64,000 nucleotides of DNA, from contig CM040961.1 in the NCBI GenBank assembly GCA_022985045.1, forward strand, positions 60,856,439 to 60,920,438, written 5' to 3'. Below are positions 1 through 12,554 of the stretch, piece by piece. Both the position numbers and the translations under genes were made by a program. Each line of letters opens with the position of its first letter. Position 1 is the stretch's first letter. The stretch comes from Macadamia tetraphylla. Taxonomy: Eukaryota; Streptophyta; Magnoliopsida; Proteales; Proteaceae. The notes below the pieces were generated by a model. The model saw nothing but the letters and a program-made list of their open reading frames with translations. It did no database searches and had not been told where the DNA came from.

Positions 1-330
1 AACTCCAGTGCAATTTAGGAGGCTTGATGCTAGTCAGACCTCCTAGCCCTACCGATTTAATGCTGTATCTCAGTCTTCGGGATCGAGCCCAAGATGCTTT
101 TATTGTGATCAGCCAGGCCACATGGCGAGGACATACCCCACCAAAGGCCAAGGGATGCACCCTACACTATGCCACCTAGGCCCCAACAGACATATTCAGC
201 CCCTAGACCAGCACAACCCCTACAGGGCCAGAGACCATAGGGCAGAGTGTGTGCTATGACTGCAGAAGATGCTGAGGCTATACCCGGTGTAGTGACAGGT
301 ACATTATTGATATCATTATTGCCTGCACAT
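1..330 (+). pseudogene. Ty3/gypsy gag 3' end with degenerate zinc knuckle
   Basis: End of the gag gene of a Tekay/Del-like Ty3/gypsy element whose 5' part lies outside the window. Positions 95-136 read CFYCDQPGHMARTY, a CCHC nucleic-acid-binding knuckle in which the last cysteine codon has become tyrosine. Gag proteins of this family package the element RNA. A proline/glutamine-rich stretch follows. The knuckle is in reading frame 2 whereas the protease and RT below are in frame 1, so at least one frameshift lies between about 140 and 330. No complete ORF remains. Family is clear from the order knuckle, protease, RT, RNase H and integrase. Confidence 0.75.
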
Positions 331-2130
331 GTATTATTTGACTTAGGAGCCTTGCATTCATTCGTGTCACTGGCATTTGCGAAGAAGATGAGAATTCCAC
401 CTAAGGAACTGACTTAATGTTTGGCTATGAGCACCCTTACAGGAAGTGTGGTGGGTTTGAACCATGTTTATGAGCCTTGCCCAGTGACCATAAGTGATCA
501 TGAGTTGAATGCTCACTTGATTGAGTTGGATATGACCAAATTTGACGTGATTTTAGGAACGGACTGATTATCCACATACAAAGCCAGTGTACTATGTGCA
601 GAGAAGGCTATCATTTTTAGACCTCGTGATGATGATGAGTTTGACTTCCAAGGGGATAAGCCTAAGAGACCCAATAAAGTTATCATATCCGCACTCCAGA
701 TGAAGAAGCTACTAGATAAGAGATGTCAAGGCTACTTAGCATCTGTGTAGGATACTGAGGTAGAGATTAGGCCATTGACCGAGCGAGATGTGGTGAGGGA
801 ATTTCTCGATGCATTCCTGGATGACTTGACAGGTTTGCCTCCGGATCGAGAGACAAAATTTGCTATAGACCTACTCCCCGACTCGGCACCAGTGTCAAAG
901 GCCCGTTACCATATGGCCCCCACAGAGTTGAAGGAATTGCAGGTGCAACTTCAAGACCTTCTGAAGAAGGGATTCATTAGACCTAGTGTGTCTCCATGGG
1001 GGGCACTGGTATTATTCGTCAAGAAGAAAGACAGAAGTATGAGATTGTGTATCAATTACCTGGAGCTTAGTAAGCTAACCATTAAGAACCAGTATCCTTT
1101 ACCAAGGATAGATGATTTTTTTGATCAATTGCAAGGTGCCAAGGTGTTCTCCAAGATTGACCTTAGATCGGGCTACCACCAACTCAGGATCAAGGATAGT
1201 GATGTCAGTAAGATAGCCTTCAGATCATGGTATGGACATTATGAATTCTGGGTAATGTCATTTGGGTTGACCAATGCACCAGCTGCATTAACGGATTTGA
1301 TGAACTAGGTATTCCAGGATGTCTTAGATAAGTTTGTGATAGTATCCATTGATGACATTTTGGTCTACTTCAAGAGTGCAAAAGAATATGTTGTTCATCT
1401 GAGGTTAGTACTGCAACGACTGAGAGAGAAGCAACTCTATGCCAAATTCAGCAAGTGCGAGTTTTAGCTGTCACAGGTAGCATTCCTAGGCCACATTGTT
1501 TCAGCCAAGGGTATAGAGGTTGACTCAGACAAGGTGAAGGTAGTTCTAGAATGGGAGACTTCCAAGAGTGTAGCAGACATACATAGTTTTCTGGGATTGG
1601 CCGGACACTACAGGAGGTTTATCGAGAACTTCTCTCGCATTGCTACTCCGATGACTCGGCTCATGTGAAAGGGTGTAAAATTAAGTGGTCTGATGCTTGT
1701 GAGAAGAGCTTCAAGGAGCTAAGGAAAAAGTTGGTATCAACTCTAGTTTTGACTAACCTGACTGGTACAGGTGGTATGGTTGTTTATAGTGATGCCTCCA
1801 AGCTGGGATTAGGTTGTGTATTGATGCAGCACAGGAAAGTCATTGCTTATGCATCCCGTCAGTTGAAGGTTTATGAGAAGAACTACCCCACCCATGATTT
1901 GGAGTTGGCAGCCATGATTTTTGCATTGAAAATCTAGAGACACTACCTATATGGTGAGAAGAGTGAGATCTTCAGTGACTATAAAAGCCTTAAGTACTTC
2001 TTCACTCAAAAAAAACTGAACATGAGATAGAGGCGTTGGTTAGAGCTGATGAAGGATTATGATTGTACTATCCACTATCACCCAGGAAAGGCCAATGTGG
2101 TAGCTGATGCACTTAGTCAAAAATCCCAGT
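331..2130 (+). pseudogene. Ty3/gypsy protease, reverse transcriptase and RNase H (decayed)
   Basis: First part of the pol region of the same element. At 331-375 an aspartic-protease site reads LFDLGALHSF; the family motif is DSGA, so the serine is lost. RT spans about 900-1660: PWGALVLFVKKKD, KIDLRSGYHQLRI and FGLTNAPA are all recognisable. The catalytic box at about 1343-1360 reads SIDD where YIDD or FIDD is expected, and stops occur at 1306 and about 1466. RNase H follows at about 1690-2130 (YSDASKLGLGCVL, YASRQLK, HPGKANVVADALS), with further stops near 1937 and 2027. Normally this polyprotein copies the element RNA into DNA in cytoplasmic particles; this copy cannot make it. Clade placement rests on the chromodomain-like tail and long LTR downstream. 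Confidence 0.9.
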
Positions 2131-2419
2131 CACTGACTCTTGCATCACTGACCACCAATGAGTATCTCCTAAAGGAGGCCAAGAAACTAAACTTGGAGCT
2201 ATTAGTAGAGGGTGCCACCTTGTCACTATCAGCATTGGTGGTGCAACCTAGTCGGGTGGATAGGATCACTGCAGCTCAAGTTACTAATGCAGAGTTACAG
2301 AAGCTAATGGCCGAATGCCAGGAAGGAACCCAAAAGGACCCAGATTTCTCAATGACTGAAAGCAGGATTCTCAAGTTCAAAGGGAGTTATATGTGCCCAG
2401 TGATGGTGATTTGAGAGAC

Positions 2420-3700
2420 AATTTTGAGAGAGGCACATAGCTCTCCATACTCCATTCACCCCGGAAGCACTAAAATGTACAAGGAACTCAAAGGCTCCTA
2501 CTTGTGGAAAGGAATGAAGAATGATGTGGCCATGCATGTATCTAGATGCCTCACATGCCAGCAAGTCAAGGCTGAGAGACAGAGGCCCCATGGATTATTG
2601 TAATCTCTGCCTATTCCAGAGTGGAAATGGGAGAATATTACCATGGACTTCGTCACAGGCCTACCCCATACACAAAAGGGTATAGAGGCCATTTAGATAG
2701 TTGTAGACTACTTGACTAAGGTAGCTCACTTTATCCCAATCAAGATCACATTTTCTATGGATAAGTTGGCCAAGTTGTATATCGATAACATCATCAGGTT
2801 ACATGGTGTACCAGTTAGTATCATCTCTAATCGAGATCCCAGGTTCACTTCCAAGTTCTGGACATGTGTGCAGAAGGCTATGGGTGCTAAGTTGGCTTTC
2901 AGCACTGCCTGTTACCGTCAGACCGATGGTCAATCGGAGAGGACTATTCAGACATTGGAGGACCTACTCCGAGCATGTGCCTTGGATATGAGTTATAGTT
3001 GGGATGAGCACATTTCTCTTATCAAGTTCTCCTACAACAACAGTTATCAGGCCACCATCAAAATGTCCCCATTCGAGGCACAGTATGGCAGGAAATGCTA
3101 AACTCCACTATTGGGATAAGGTTGGTAAGCTGCATATTTTGGGTCCAGACTTGATACAGGCTACTAGTGAGAAGGTGAATGTGATCAGAGAAAGGATCAA
3201 GGCAGCTCAGTCCAGACAGAAAAGCTATGCGGATGTTAGGAGGAAGCATTTGGAGTTTGGTGTTGGAAACAAGGTGTTCTTACGGATCTCCCCAGTTAAA
3301 GGGGTGATGCAGCTCGGCAAGAAGGGAAAGCTTAGTCCAAGGTTTATGGGACCGTATGATGTACTAGAGAGGATCAGATTGATAGCTTACCAGATTGCTT
3401 TGCCGCCAGAGTTGGAAGGTACACATGATGTCTTTCATGTGTCTATGTTGAGGAAGTACATTCCTGACCTAACTCACGTCTTGACTTACATACCTCGTGA
3501 GTTATATGAGGACTTTGCCTATGTGGGGTATCCAGAGAAGATTGTTGATCGGAAGGACATGTTCTTCGCAACCGCACCATTTCCTTCATCAAGGTGAAAT
3601 GGATGAACCACCTAGAAAAGGAAGCATCCTGGGAGCAAGAAGATGAAATGATGAAGCAGTATCCTGGATTGTTTGATTTTTTAGGTATGTTCAATTTCGA
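2420..3700 (+). pseudogene. Ty3/gypsy integrase with chromodomain-like tail
   Basis: Second part of pol. The zinc-binding HHCC region (CLTCQQVK) is at about 2440-2580. The integrase core holds all three acidic residues in recognisable contexts: ITMDFVTGLP near 2638, SNRDPRF near 2828 and QSERTIQTLE near 2930. Stops occur at about 2600 and 2695, and a frameshift near 3100 moves the C-terminal part into another frame (3004-3597). The end reads PPELEGTHDVFHVSMLRKY and then, after another shift, VKWMNHLEKEASWEQEDEM at about 3590-3650, which matches the chromodomain-like tail of Tekay/Del chromoviruses. The last codons, FEDEI at about 3698-3712, lie just before the polypurine tract. Non-functional. 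Confidence 0.88.
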
Positions 3701-3720
3701 GGATGAAATTCTTGTAATGT

Positions 3721-3726
3721 AGGGGG
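3721..3726 (+). other. polypurine tract of the Tekay-like element
   Basis: The run aggggg ends immediately before the TGTTACACC that opens the 3' LTR. This is the expected second-strand primer position of a gypsy element. Confidence 0.7.
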
Positions 3727-6636
3727 TGTTACACCTGTGCCCCAATCCGGTTTAATTTAAAATATTGTGACAGGCCTCAGATCAGAGATCGAAAGTACTA
3801 TCGGGTTTTGACTCGTGGCTGCACATTATCGAAGGGGTAGAGATGACCCCACATGTTCGTGCATTGTATGCCTATCTAACTGGAGGGGATTCATACCTTC
3901 CGATCCCAGACGGTAAGTGACCCGACTCCCCACACTTGATTTCCGACACATATCGTAATTACCAAAAGGACTTGGGCATGGTCGAGTGTAACCACTCGTG
4001 CAAGGCCAACAATGGGACAAAAAGCTTTCAAGATAGCAAGCTGTCTTGCCCACCAGAAACAAGCCACTGGAAGCAGCTTGGGCCTAAATCCGGTGCCTAT
4101 TTTCGGTGGGTTGACAGGCTGAGGTCGAGGTTTCGATGCCCATGGTTCCCACCACTCGCATCGTAAATGACTTCGGATGATCCCAAATCATCCTCCACAA
4201 TTTCCTCTTGATGTGGGTACCTTATGGACCTAAATGTGTGGGTCCTCGTGCCCCAAATTTCATTTTAACCCGATCGGTTCAAAAGGGGTCCAAACCAAAC
4301 GGACCCTAAGGCCCACTTAAGTTATAAGTTGGGAAATGAGAATTCTTTCTCATTTCCATTTTTCCCAACGTAGGAGAGGAGAGAAAGAGGAGAGGAAGGA
4401 AGAGAAGAGGAAGAAGGAGGGGATTGGAGGCCTACCTTGGTGCCAGCTACCGCCTTGTTGCCGAAATCACTGTCAGAGGTAAGTACAACCTCTCATGCCA
4501 CTCTCTCTCTTCATTTCGATCTAGATGAAGCTAGGTATGGATGGAATCTTGGTGTACACACCATGTTAAGGTTGGAGGATGGGTGTTCTACCCTCCCGGT
4601 GTTGTTGCCAAGCTCAAACCAAGCTCGGTGAGCTTCGCCAACATGTAATGCCAAATGACCGACTAGGGTTTTGATCATTCGATCGACGTATCTCCCAAAC
4701 AGCTCGATAGAATTAAAATTTTCTTGGCTTAGAATGATGATAGGAACATCCCTTACAAACTCTATAGAACAAATCCTGGTGATCAGGCCCGAGTCGGAAA
4801 GCCCCAATTCGAGTTGGACCTTTCTGTGTCCACCAAAAATATGGCACAGGAAACATTGTAGCTATTTTCGGTGAGTTATTTCTGGTGGACAAATGAGCCT
4901 TAAGTGCTCTCTGTCACCTTCACCGAAAACAGGACTGATATTTCTGGTGGAAATGCTCTGTTTCTGGTGAGAGTATTGTCACCTAAGAACTGTGTCTGTA
5001 CCCTTTGGGGGTGACCTGTGTAGGTCTCTCCCGATGTGTCCGACGTGTATTGATGTACGATTCTATTTGTGTCTAGGATAGTGATGTGCACGTGCCCTAA
5101 AGCCAGAATTAAATTGATCGATCGATGGCCGTACTTGAACCCAAACAGACCCGATCATAAAATAGGTGAGGGATGGACTGTGTTTATTTCTAAAATGTTT
5201 ATTATCATTAAATTGTTTACATGTTTAGAATTATATGTTTAATTGTAATTATTCAAATACGATTATCATATGCTATATTGTCATTTTAGGATTTTGATAT
5301 GAATTGTATGGAAATGTATGATGGGATCCAGTGTGGCCGAGGTGGTACTGGTGTTGTGATTGCCGTATGTATGTTACATTCATGTATTGATTATGTGTAT
5401 TAGAGTTAGTTGTAATTGCGGGTTACATTTTGTGGCCAAGGTCTCGCTAGTATCGTCTACCGTGGGACTGCATTTGGAAATGGATATGCTTCGTGGCCGA
5501 GGTCTTGCCGGTGTTGCGTAGTCTATACTCAACTGTGATATGTATGCTAGATTAAGTAAATGGTCTCGGGTTACACTTTGTGGCCAAGGTCTCTCTGGTA
5601 TCGTGTACTTGGGACTATATTTTGAAATGGATTACACTTTGTGGCCGAGGTCTCTCCGGTATCGTGTAATCCATACTAAAAGTATCATTATGAAGGCATA
5701 TAGTATATATATGGTTAGGTATCACTCCCTATGCTACACACACCCTTGCCAATAGGGGTTGAGGTGTTGGATAACCCATTGTGGTATGTTTGATGTGCCT
5801 TTCCAAAGTGCCACACCCGCGGTACGATGTGATTGTAGCCGGAGGCAGGAACTTGTCTGGCATAGCCGATGTGTTACCGATGCAGTGACTGCCAGGAGGG
5901 GGTTATCAGTGGTTTTCTGGATGACCCATGGACACATACGAGGACTGATAGGCTTCTAATCATGGCTAGGGTTTGTATCGCTACGTAGTCAATGTCGTTT
6001 CCGAGATGAGGGATACAACCTAATGCACTGTAGTAGCATTTACCAGACTTAGTTTGTATTGTTAGGTGGATAATAAACAAATGAATTGCATCACGGACAT
6101 CATGGACTATGTGTTTAACTTCTGCAATCATGCATCATAAATTACTACTGCTATTGACTTGCTTGGATGTGCTTGATCTCACCCCTCACTGAGCGAGTTG
6201 GAAAGCATACCCCACGTATACACCCCTTTTTAGATGATGATGCAGGTACCGTGGTGCCAATGGTGGGTGACCCAGTATCTTCTGGGTCGGAGTATGGTGT
6301 GCGCGACTGGTGGATGTCAGAAGTGGAGGAGCATGATAAGGACTATGCTTGCAATCAATGTGCTTGCGCCGCACCGTGAGATTGTACATCTTATTTTGAT
6401 ACTTTTGGATATAGTTGTGGATTGTATATTTTCTTGAGATTATATTATATGTCATGGATGAATGTAACAGAATAACCTGGCCATTATACTCTGATTCCGC
6501 TGCTTATATTGGTTTGTGTTGTGAGATTGTGAAAATGTTAAGGTATTGCTATCAGAGATCCTAGTAGGTTTGTAAGACAGGCACGTGTCTTACTCACACC
6601 GTCGATATTCCTAATGGCTGGGAGTGGGGTGTGACA
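3727..6636 (+). mobile_element. 3' LTR (2.9 kb) of the Tekay/Del-like element
   Basis: The LTR opens with TGTTACACC after the polypurine tract and closes with GGTGTGACA at 6628-6636, an imperfect inverted terminal repeat. A length of 2,910 bp suits Tekay/Del-type elements. A weak TATA-like site (ttataag) lies near 4321, followed by a purine-rich leader at about 4370-4425. The 5' LTR is outside the window, so insertion age and target duplication cannot be read. The sequence just beyond 6636 is the middle of another element's LTR, which shows that this element inserted there second. Small ORFs within are chance frames. Confidence 0.85.
5321..5670 (+). repeat. degenerate repeat of a GTGGCCRAGGTCT core inside the LTR
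   Basis: Five spaced copies of a core like ttgtggccaaggtctctc followed by ggtatcgtgt occur near 5329, 5430, 5491, 5578 and 5640. They are separated by about 60-100 bp, and the last two are the most alike. This is an LTR-internal subrepeat with no coding potential. Confidence 0.65.
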
Positions 6637-8772
6637 CACCATGCCACAGACCATCAATATTACACCTAACATCACATCTACTTTCATATTCCACATCCAC
6701 AAATCATCATATCATTTATACAGTAACACATGCTTCAACAATCATATTTCTTACATTTTCATCCAATATATGGGAATTACCACAGTAAATTCAGAAAAAA
6801 TAAGAGTAAACTATAAGCAAGCACATTAAAGTATAATAAAATATAACATGACACAAAAAATGCAGCAAAGCACCCAAAACACAACAAAACACAGAAGTCC
6901 CCTCACCTGAAATCTCATATCTGAAATCCTTCACCATTGTCCTAGCCTCGCGTATCCTCAACAAATGTAGTTGTAAGATTCCTAATCAACATGGTACAGA
7001 TACATATGGGTTAATCATCAATGTAATTATCCCTAAAAATTAGTTTCCCTAAATTCATTAAAGTCTATGTTTAGGTTCAGCCATAACTGAATTCTCCCTA
7101 TTAAGTTAAATGGGCATGCATCCAACCCTCATAGTCATTTGGTTTCACATTATGTTACTGGGCTGGTCCTATAGTTTCCTAACCCTTATCCAACATATTG
7201 GCTATGTTAGGGTAGCTTCTACCCCCAAAATCACTTGCATTACCATAATAGGCATAAAAAAGTCATTTTCATCCTATATTTTCTCTCTCTTCATTCTACC
7301 CTTTTCTTCACTTTGACCAAGTCAAAATTCATGGTTATAACTTGTTCTTAGCATTTAAATTAATTCGGAACACTTCTGATCAGGTTTGACCCAATTACAA
7401 GCCAAAGAATTGAAAAATTCCATTATGTCTAGCTCTTATAGGCAGGCCTGTCGGGCCTGCAACTCTCCAGCCAGTTGGACTGGCAGAATAGGTTTTTCTA
7501 CAGTTCTGCAAGCCTATTTTGATGACAGATTTATTTTAGTAAATTCTTCTTCTTAAAACATGTTTATACTACTTAATTACATTAATAAAAACTATTTTCC
7601 TACTCAATTTAAATTTCCATGCTTCATATCAACTTCAAAATCCTTACTTTAATTCTAGATTTTGCTTCTCAGAGAAGAAAATTGGGCATTTTCTGTTCCA
7701 GGTGGAATTAACACCATGTATACCAATTTCCCACCTTGCATGAGTGTTTCCCACCTTCAATTTCATGTTAAGTTTACTGAAATTAGGAAAACCCCATGGG
7801 TTTGGGAGAATAGTAAGGAAATTGGTTCTCTATTTGGGCATGTGAATGAGGGTTTTCACTAGGTTAGTTAAACACTAACTCCAACAGAAATTTTCTTTAC
7901 TAATTTCATAAATTAACTGCCCTTAGCCCCAACTGATTCTCATACTAACCTAATTCACAAATGGAGTTCAGATTTACTAACCTTTGATATTCTCATGGTG
8001 CATGCATACAACTAGAATCAGCCCTCCTCTCCAAATCTCAGCTGAATCAAGACCCAACCAGCTCCTTCTTGTTGTAAGTAGCACAAGGCACTTGCATGCA
8101 CCCATATCTACAGAAGCAATGGCTGGACAGTAGCATCCAAATGAGTATACGGCAGCAAGAAAGACAGTTCTTCTTCTTTCCCTTCTTCTTTCTCTTTTTC
8201 CTCTCCTTCTCTTTTCCATTTCGTTTCTTGTTTACAGCAAATGAGAGGAGAGAAATAACTTTCCCTCCAATTTATAGGCTAACAAACTAGGGTCTGTTTG
8301 GTTGGGCAGATTTTTCATAAATACTCATTTTCTTCCTAACCATTTAAAATTTAATAACTTAGAATAGGAAATGTGTATTGATATAAATCCACCTACATAA
8401 TCACCCCCAAACATTCCTCTACCTATGGTAAAAAGTAAATGGAAAATCCCTTTCAATTGGTGGGGCTCACAGAAGAAAAACTCAGTTTCTAGGCATTTTT
8501 CCCCCATGATAGGCAAGCCGGTTAGACAGAATCTCTCCAGCCAGTTGTGCCTTCTCCAGCTTGTTGTTGTCCATCTTCTACCCCAAGTTTGTCCACCTTA
8601 TGTGAGACCCTTTCATTATTATGGGCACTCTGAAGCCCCCTTCAAGACCTTCATTTGGATCCTAGATTCAGTCTCTCACCTACTCCATTAATTTATTATT
8701 TCTTTCCACCAAATACCCTTTTTCATAAAATTTCACTTCTAGGACTGGGGGTTATGAAATCAGGGTGTTACA
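6637..8772 (-). mobile_element. 3' LTR (interrupted) of a minus-strand non-autonomous gypsy-type element
   Basis: Read on the minus strand, the LTR opens with TGTAACACCCTG at 8772, directly after a polypurine tract, and runs left until it is cut at 6637 by the insertion of the preceding element. Its 6637-7011 part is a close copy of 13872-14245, which identifies that segment as part of the partner LTR. A TATA-like cctataaattgg on the minus strand is at about 8267-8278. Joining the two partial LTRs gives an original length near 3.4-3.5 kb (inference from coordinates). No coding sequence is recognised. Confidence 0.8.
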
Positions 8773-8815
8773 GTTTCCCCCCTCCTTACAAAAATTTCAT
8801 CCTCGAAATTTTGAG
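8773..8815 (-). other. polypurine tract and remnant of the pol 3' end
   Basis: On the minus strand the sequence reads ttcgaggatgaaatttttg, then aaggaggggggaaac, then the LTR start. The first part is nearly identical to the FEDEI codons just before the polypurine tract of the Tekay-like element at 3698-3726. This non-autonomous element therefore keeps the 3' replication signals of that autonomous group although its pol is gone. Confidence 0.75.
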
Positions 8816-9850
8816 GTAATTAGTTCTTAAATACAATTGATCTTTTCTGCCCCATTTTCATTTACCATTAATTTATTCTTGATCCAGGCTCACTATTATT
8901 TGCGGATAGTACATTAATGGGCTAATTCCAATCACATGACTGTATGATCATATTAAGATCAAATCACCTTCCTTAAATGTATGAACAGTTATCATCCATC
9001 TCATTGCTTTCTTTATCTTCCTTGGTCATCATTATAATTTTCTTCTTTCTTTAGATCATTTCATCAAAATTCAATGAATTTTTCACAATTTTCTCAGTTC
9101 CAAAGTCTCAATGACCTCACTGAATGGATGGTTTAATTCTTCTATCATTTATGATCTTTATATTTGTATATGTTTATAAATTGACCTGTTAACCCCTATT
9201 CATCAGTATCTGCTACTCAAGTCCTTGTTCTAATAATTTGAACACCATTATTATATCATCATCCATCGATCCCTTCATAAGAAGTATGTTATACTTTATT
9301 CCCAATCATTTCTCCAATTTTCAACATTAGTTGATACGCTCCAAAACTTATAAAATTTCCTCTCAAAATTGAGGATTTTCTCTCTAAAGTACTCTAATAT
9401 TCCAATACAGCTTATTGCCTCAATTAACTTCGAATGCCATACTCATGTCCGCTCTTTTATATTCATCCACCCATTCTTGTATGAATCTAACTCTACTCAT
9501 TTACATGGTCACCCCAGTCATATTCTTCTTTTTATTCCCTCTTAAGAATTTCAAATTTTCATATATCTTAAATGCCTCTCTTAACTAACTTCAATGCATC
9601 AAGTTCGATTAAATCTGATTTGAGTAGTCTAGGTCTTCACATTTAGTCTTGGAACATTCCCTCTAATTAGATTCTTCAATCTGTTCTGTCAATTTACTTT
9701 TCCCTTAATAATGCTCAGTACTCTGGTCCTTCATCATACTCATATATATCCTCTTTCTTGATTCACAAAACCTTGACTAGTAAAAGCCTATTCTGAGCAT
9801 TAAACACCCTTTACGACCTCATATAATAGGTCCTAAAAATTTGGTGTTCA
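8816..9850. other. internal region of the non-autonomous element, no coding sequence seen
   Basis: AT-rich sequence with no gag, pol or other recognisable domain on either strand. It lies between the polypurine tract and the leader of the opposite-strand gene. Confidence 0.6.
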
Positions 9851-10624
9851 TCAGACCATTTTAGCCAAACCGGCGGGATACAACTGGTGGGTGAGGTTCC
9901 ACAACCAGCTGGCCGGTTCAACAGGTTTTTGCAGAACCCGAAAGCATCTTAAACACTCTAAAAACTCTCATTTCTTCTTCTTCACTCACCGGTCTGCCTC
10001 CAAACTTCGGTCTACACTTCCTCCCACCGATTCCTTCCAGTTCTTTGCATCAAATCACTTCAGGTATATTGATTTCTCCTCTATTCTACTAATTTCATTT
10101 ATAGAGAAGAATTTCTAACCTAAAACTCCTGTTCTCAATTTCTCATTTCTTTTACAGAAATTTTTCTTCTTTCTTTTTCAAATCTCTTTCTCTTCTCTCT
10201 ATTTTCCTTCACATGGCATCTGCTACTTATTTGTTATTATATATTTCCTATTGTGATAATCGATTTTACCTCTCTTGATCTCTTTTTGAGAAATTTTTTA
10301 ACTTAGAACTGTTCCATAGGAATTCTTGCTATCCAAGTATTCTCTGTTTTACACAAAGCATATTTACTTGTTGCATGTGCTTTCTTTTCTCTAATGTGGA
10401 AAATGATCTCCTCCCTTCCTACATTTCCTTTAGGAAAGTTTTATTAACCTATTATAGTTCTTTGTAAATTTGTCTTGTTGTGTTAAAATGTTCTATTTTG
10501 TCTACAGTTTCAAATATCTATTACTTTCTTTTCTTACCTGAAATATATCTTTCATGTTGTAGGGTCTTCTTTTGGATTCTCTACTGAATTTGGAAGTAGA
10601 AGCACTCTCTTTTAATCTCAACTT
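9850..10624 (+). promoter_or_regulatory. putative leader and intron of the antisense gene
   Basis: A pyrimidine-rich stretch at about 9955-10065 ends in cttcag followed by gtatattgat, which resembles a 5' untranslated exon with a splice donor. Possible acceptors are ttttacag near 10158 and gttgtag near 10561, upstream of the first ATG of the plus-strand ORF. The exact transcript start and splice choice cannot be decided from the sequence. Confidence 0.35.
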
Positions 10625-12094
10625 ATGGTAGGAGAGGAGGACTTTGACCCTTATTGGTTTAGAATAGCTGTGGATCAAAATAATTGGGGACTGTTCTGCT
10701 TTAAAGCCATCATTGTAGAGCGTCCAATACGCGCGTATGACCTTCAAGCCTTTCATGTGCAAGAAAGGTTTACGGATTTAGGGTGGGAAGCCATGTTAGA
10801 TGTGGATGAGGAAGTTTATCCACGGCTAGTACGCTCCTTCTTTTGCAACCTTACGGGCAAGCATCCCCACAATGGGGAGTTTAGGATAAGAAGCCGGGTA
10901 TGTGGTCGCGATATCACTCTCACCTCAACTGAGTTCGGGCAAATCATCTGTGTTTCATCTGAAGGTACCAAGATCTTTTGCCCACCTCATACTTCTTCGA
11001 AGGGATTTTTCAAGAGTACAAAGTTGGCCTTTTTTAGGGCTAATATCGCTGTAGGTGATACGGTGAATTGGGCTGAATTTGCAAACTGGAGGCCCACTCC
11101 TAAGGTATTTTGCAGGATTGTACAATACAATCTTCTCCCAATTCATTGTCATTTCAGCCAATTCTCTCTGATGCAAACATATATTGCTTTCTGCTTGTAC
11201 ATTGGGGAGCGGATCAGCTTGCCCTACATAATGATGATGTAGATGGTAACTCGTTCCCTTCATCCAACAGATGGTTATCTTTTCTATGGTAATGTACTTA
11301 CCAAGGTCTTTAGGCACATGGGTATTGACTTAGAGGGTGAGGAAAAGATGAATACCCATGTCATTCCTTTTGACCATGCCATCCTGGAGAAATTGAGTCT
11401 CCATGAGTATGTGGGAAGTGATCAGGATGCACCCACAGCTGAGGAAAACTTGGATGGATGTGATGAGGATGCACCTCGAGATGGGGATGAGCATAAAGAG
11501 GATATACACATGGATGAGGAGGAACATCATGAGGGAGATGTACAATTTAGAGAGGAAGAGGAGGTAGAGCATGAAAACCCTTTTCGTGACCTCAATATTA
11601 GTGACGTTAATGTGGTTCTCACTGAAGAGGATCTTGCAAATTTGGGTATCCCACCTGTACCCAATCCTGAAGGTAGTACTCATGGCACCATTCCTACCAT
11701 AGAGGAGGCTCATCAAGCTGGTTATACACCTCCTTCCATACTCAGACTCCTTTTGAGACTGCTCCTGATCCATCTCAGCCAACTACTTCATCTGGAGGTA
11801 ACTCTTACACATTATCTAGTTTCTTTTATCCTTTAGTATTTCTTATATTTCCTCTTATGCCTTTCTTCTGTTTACTAATTTCTTATTTCTCTTATTTCAG
11901 ATTCTTTAACCCTTCAAGCAGTACTAGAGCATGTAGACAAAGGCTTTGCTCAAATTACTACTCAGCTGGATGATCTGGAGTCTCATGTTGCCTCAATGTC
12001 TACCAGAGTAGGATTCATGGAGTCAACTTTTGGGGATTTGATAGAGTGCTTTGATCTTCCACCAAACTTTCGACCTCCCTGCTATCAAGCTTGA
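10625..12094 (+). pseudogene. antisense 'putative plant transposon protein' family gene carried by the gypsy-type element
   Basis: This gene lies on the strand opposite to its carrier. Frame 2 is open from ATG 10625 except for a TAG at 11240-11242, and runs to about 11735. There the likely reading switches to frame 1 (PSQPTTSSG) up to a GT donor at 11798. A 103 bp intron (11798-11900, ending ttatttcag) leads to a second exon at 11901-12094, open in phase to TGA 12092. That exon encodes a heptad-like region (LEHVDKGFAQITTQLDDLE). The product would be about 455 residues. The core pattern LGW-YP-LV-FFCNLT near residues 50-75, LPYI, and an acidic low-complexity segment match the copia-borne ORF at 31065-32138 and the plant domain I recall as Pfam PF20167. 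Molecular function is unknown. One stop and one frameshift make it a recent pseudogene, or a sequence with sequencing errors. Confidence 0.65.
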
Positions 12095-12530
12095 TCTGGC
12101 CTCATCTTCTTCTGATCCCCAGTGGCAATCTCGACGATAGAGCTCATCTATCTTCATTGGCTCTCCTTCACCATCTTATTTGTCTTTATTTTCTCCCTAT
12201 TTTGTGTACAAGACTGACCTAGTTCAGTTCCTTTAGATTTCTAGGTTGTACTTATGTTTCTATGAGATTCAGATGTTTCACCCCATGTTGTACTTCGGGG
12301 TTCTTCTCTCTTTTCTTTCTCTATCTCTACTACAAAGGTTGTATCTACTTTAGTTCTCGAGCATATTTAACCTCTTGAATACTATCTTTAATGTAATGAA
12401 GTTTTATTAAATTTTAAGTACTTCTATCTCTTTTATCTCTCCCACCTATGCATTTTATTTATGGATTTTTATTAATTTACCTGTTGATCGCCATATACCT
12501 AAATCTCTTAGTTGGGTTAGGTTACCATGG
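12095..12530. other. non-coding 5' internal region of the non-autonomous element
   Basis: This holds the probable 3' untranslated part of the antisense gene and the leader of the element on the minus strand. No gag start is recognisable after the primer site, which supports a non-autonomous carrier. Confidence 0.5.
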
Positions 12531-12550
12531 AGCATCGCACTTTGATACCA
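12531..12550 (-). other. primer binding site, initiator methionine tRNA type
   Basis: On the minus strand the site reads TGGTATCAAAGTGCGATGCT, close to the usual plant TGGTATCAGAGC. It lies four bases downstream of the LTR end (TGTGACA) at 12555. This fixes the carrier's orientation as minus. Confidence 0.8.
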
Positions 12551-12554
12551 CCTT

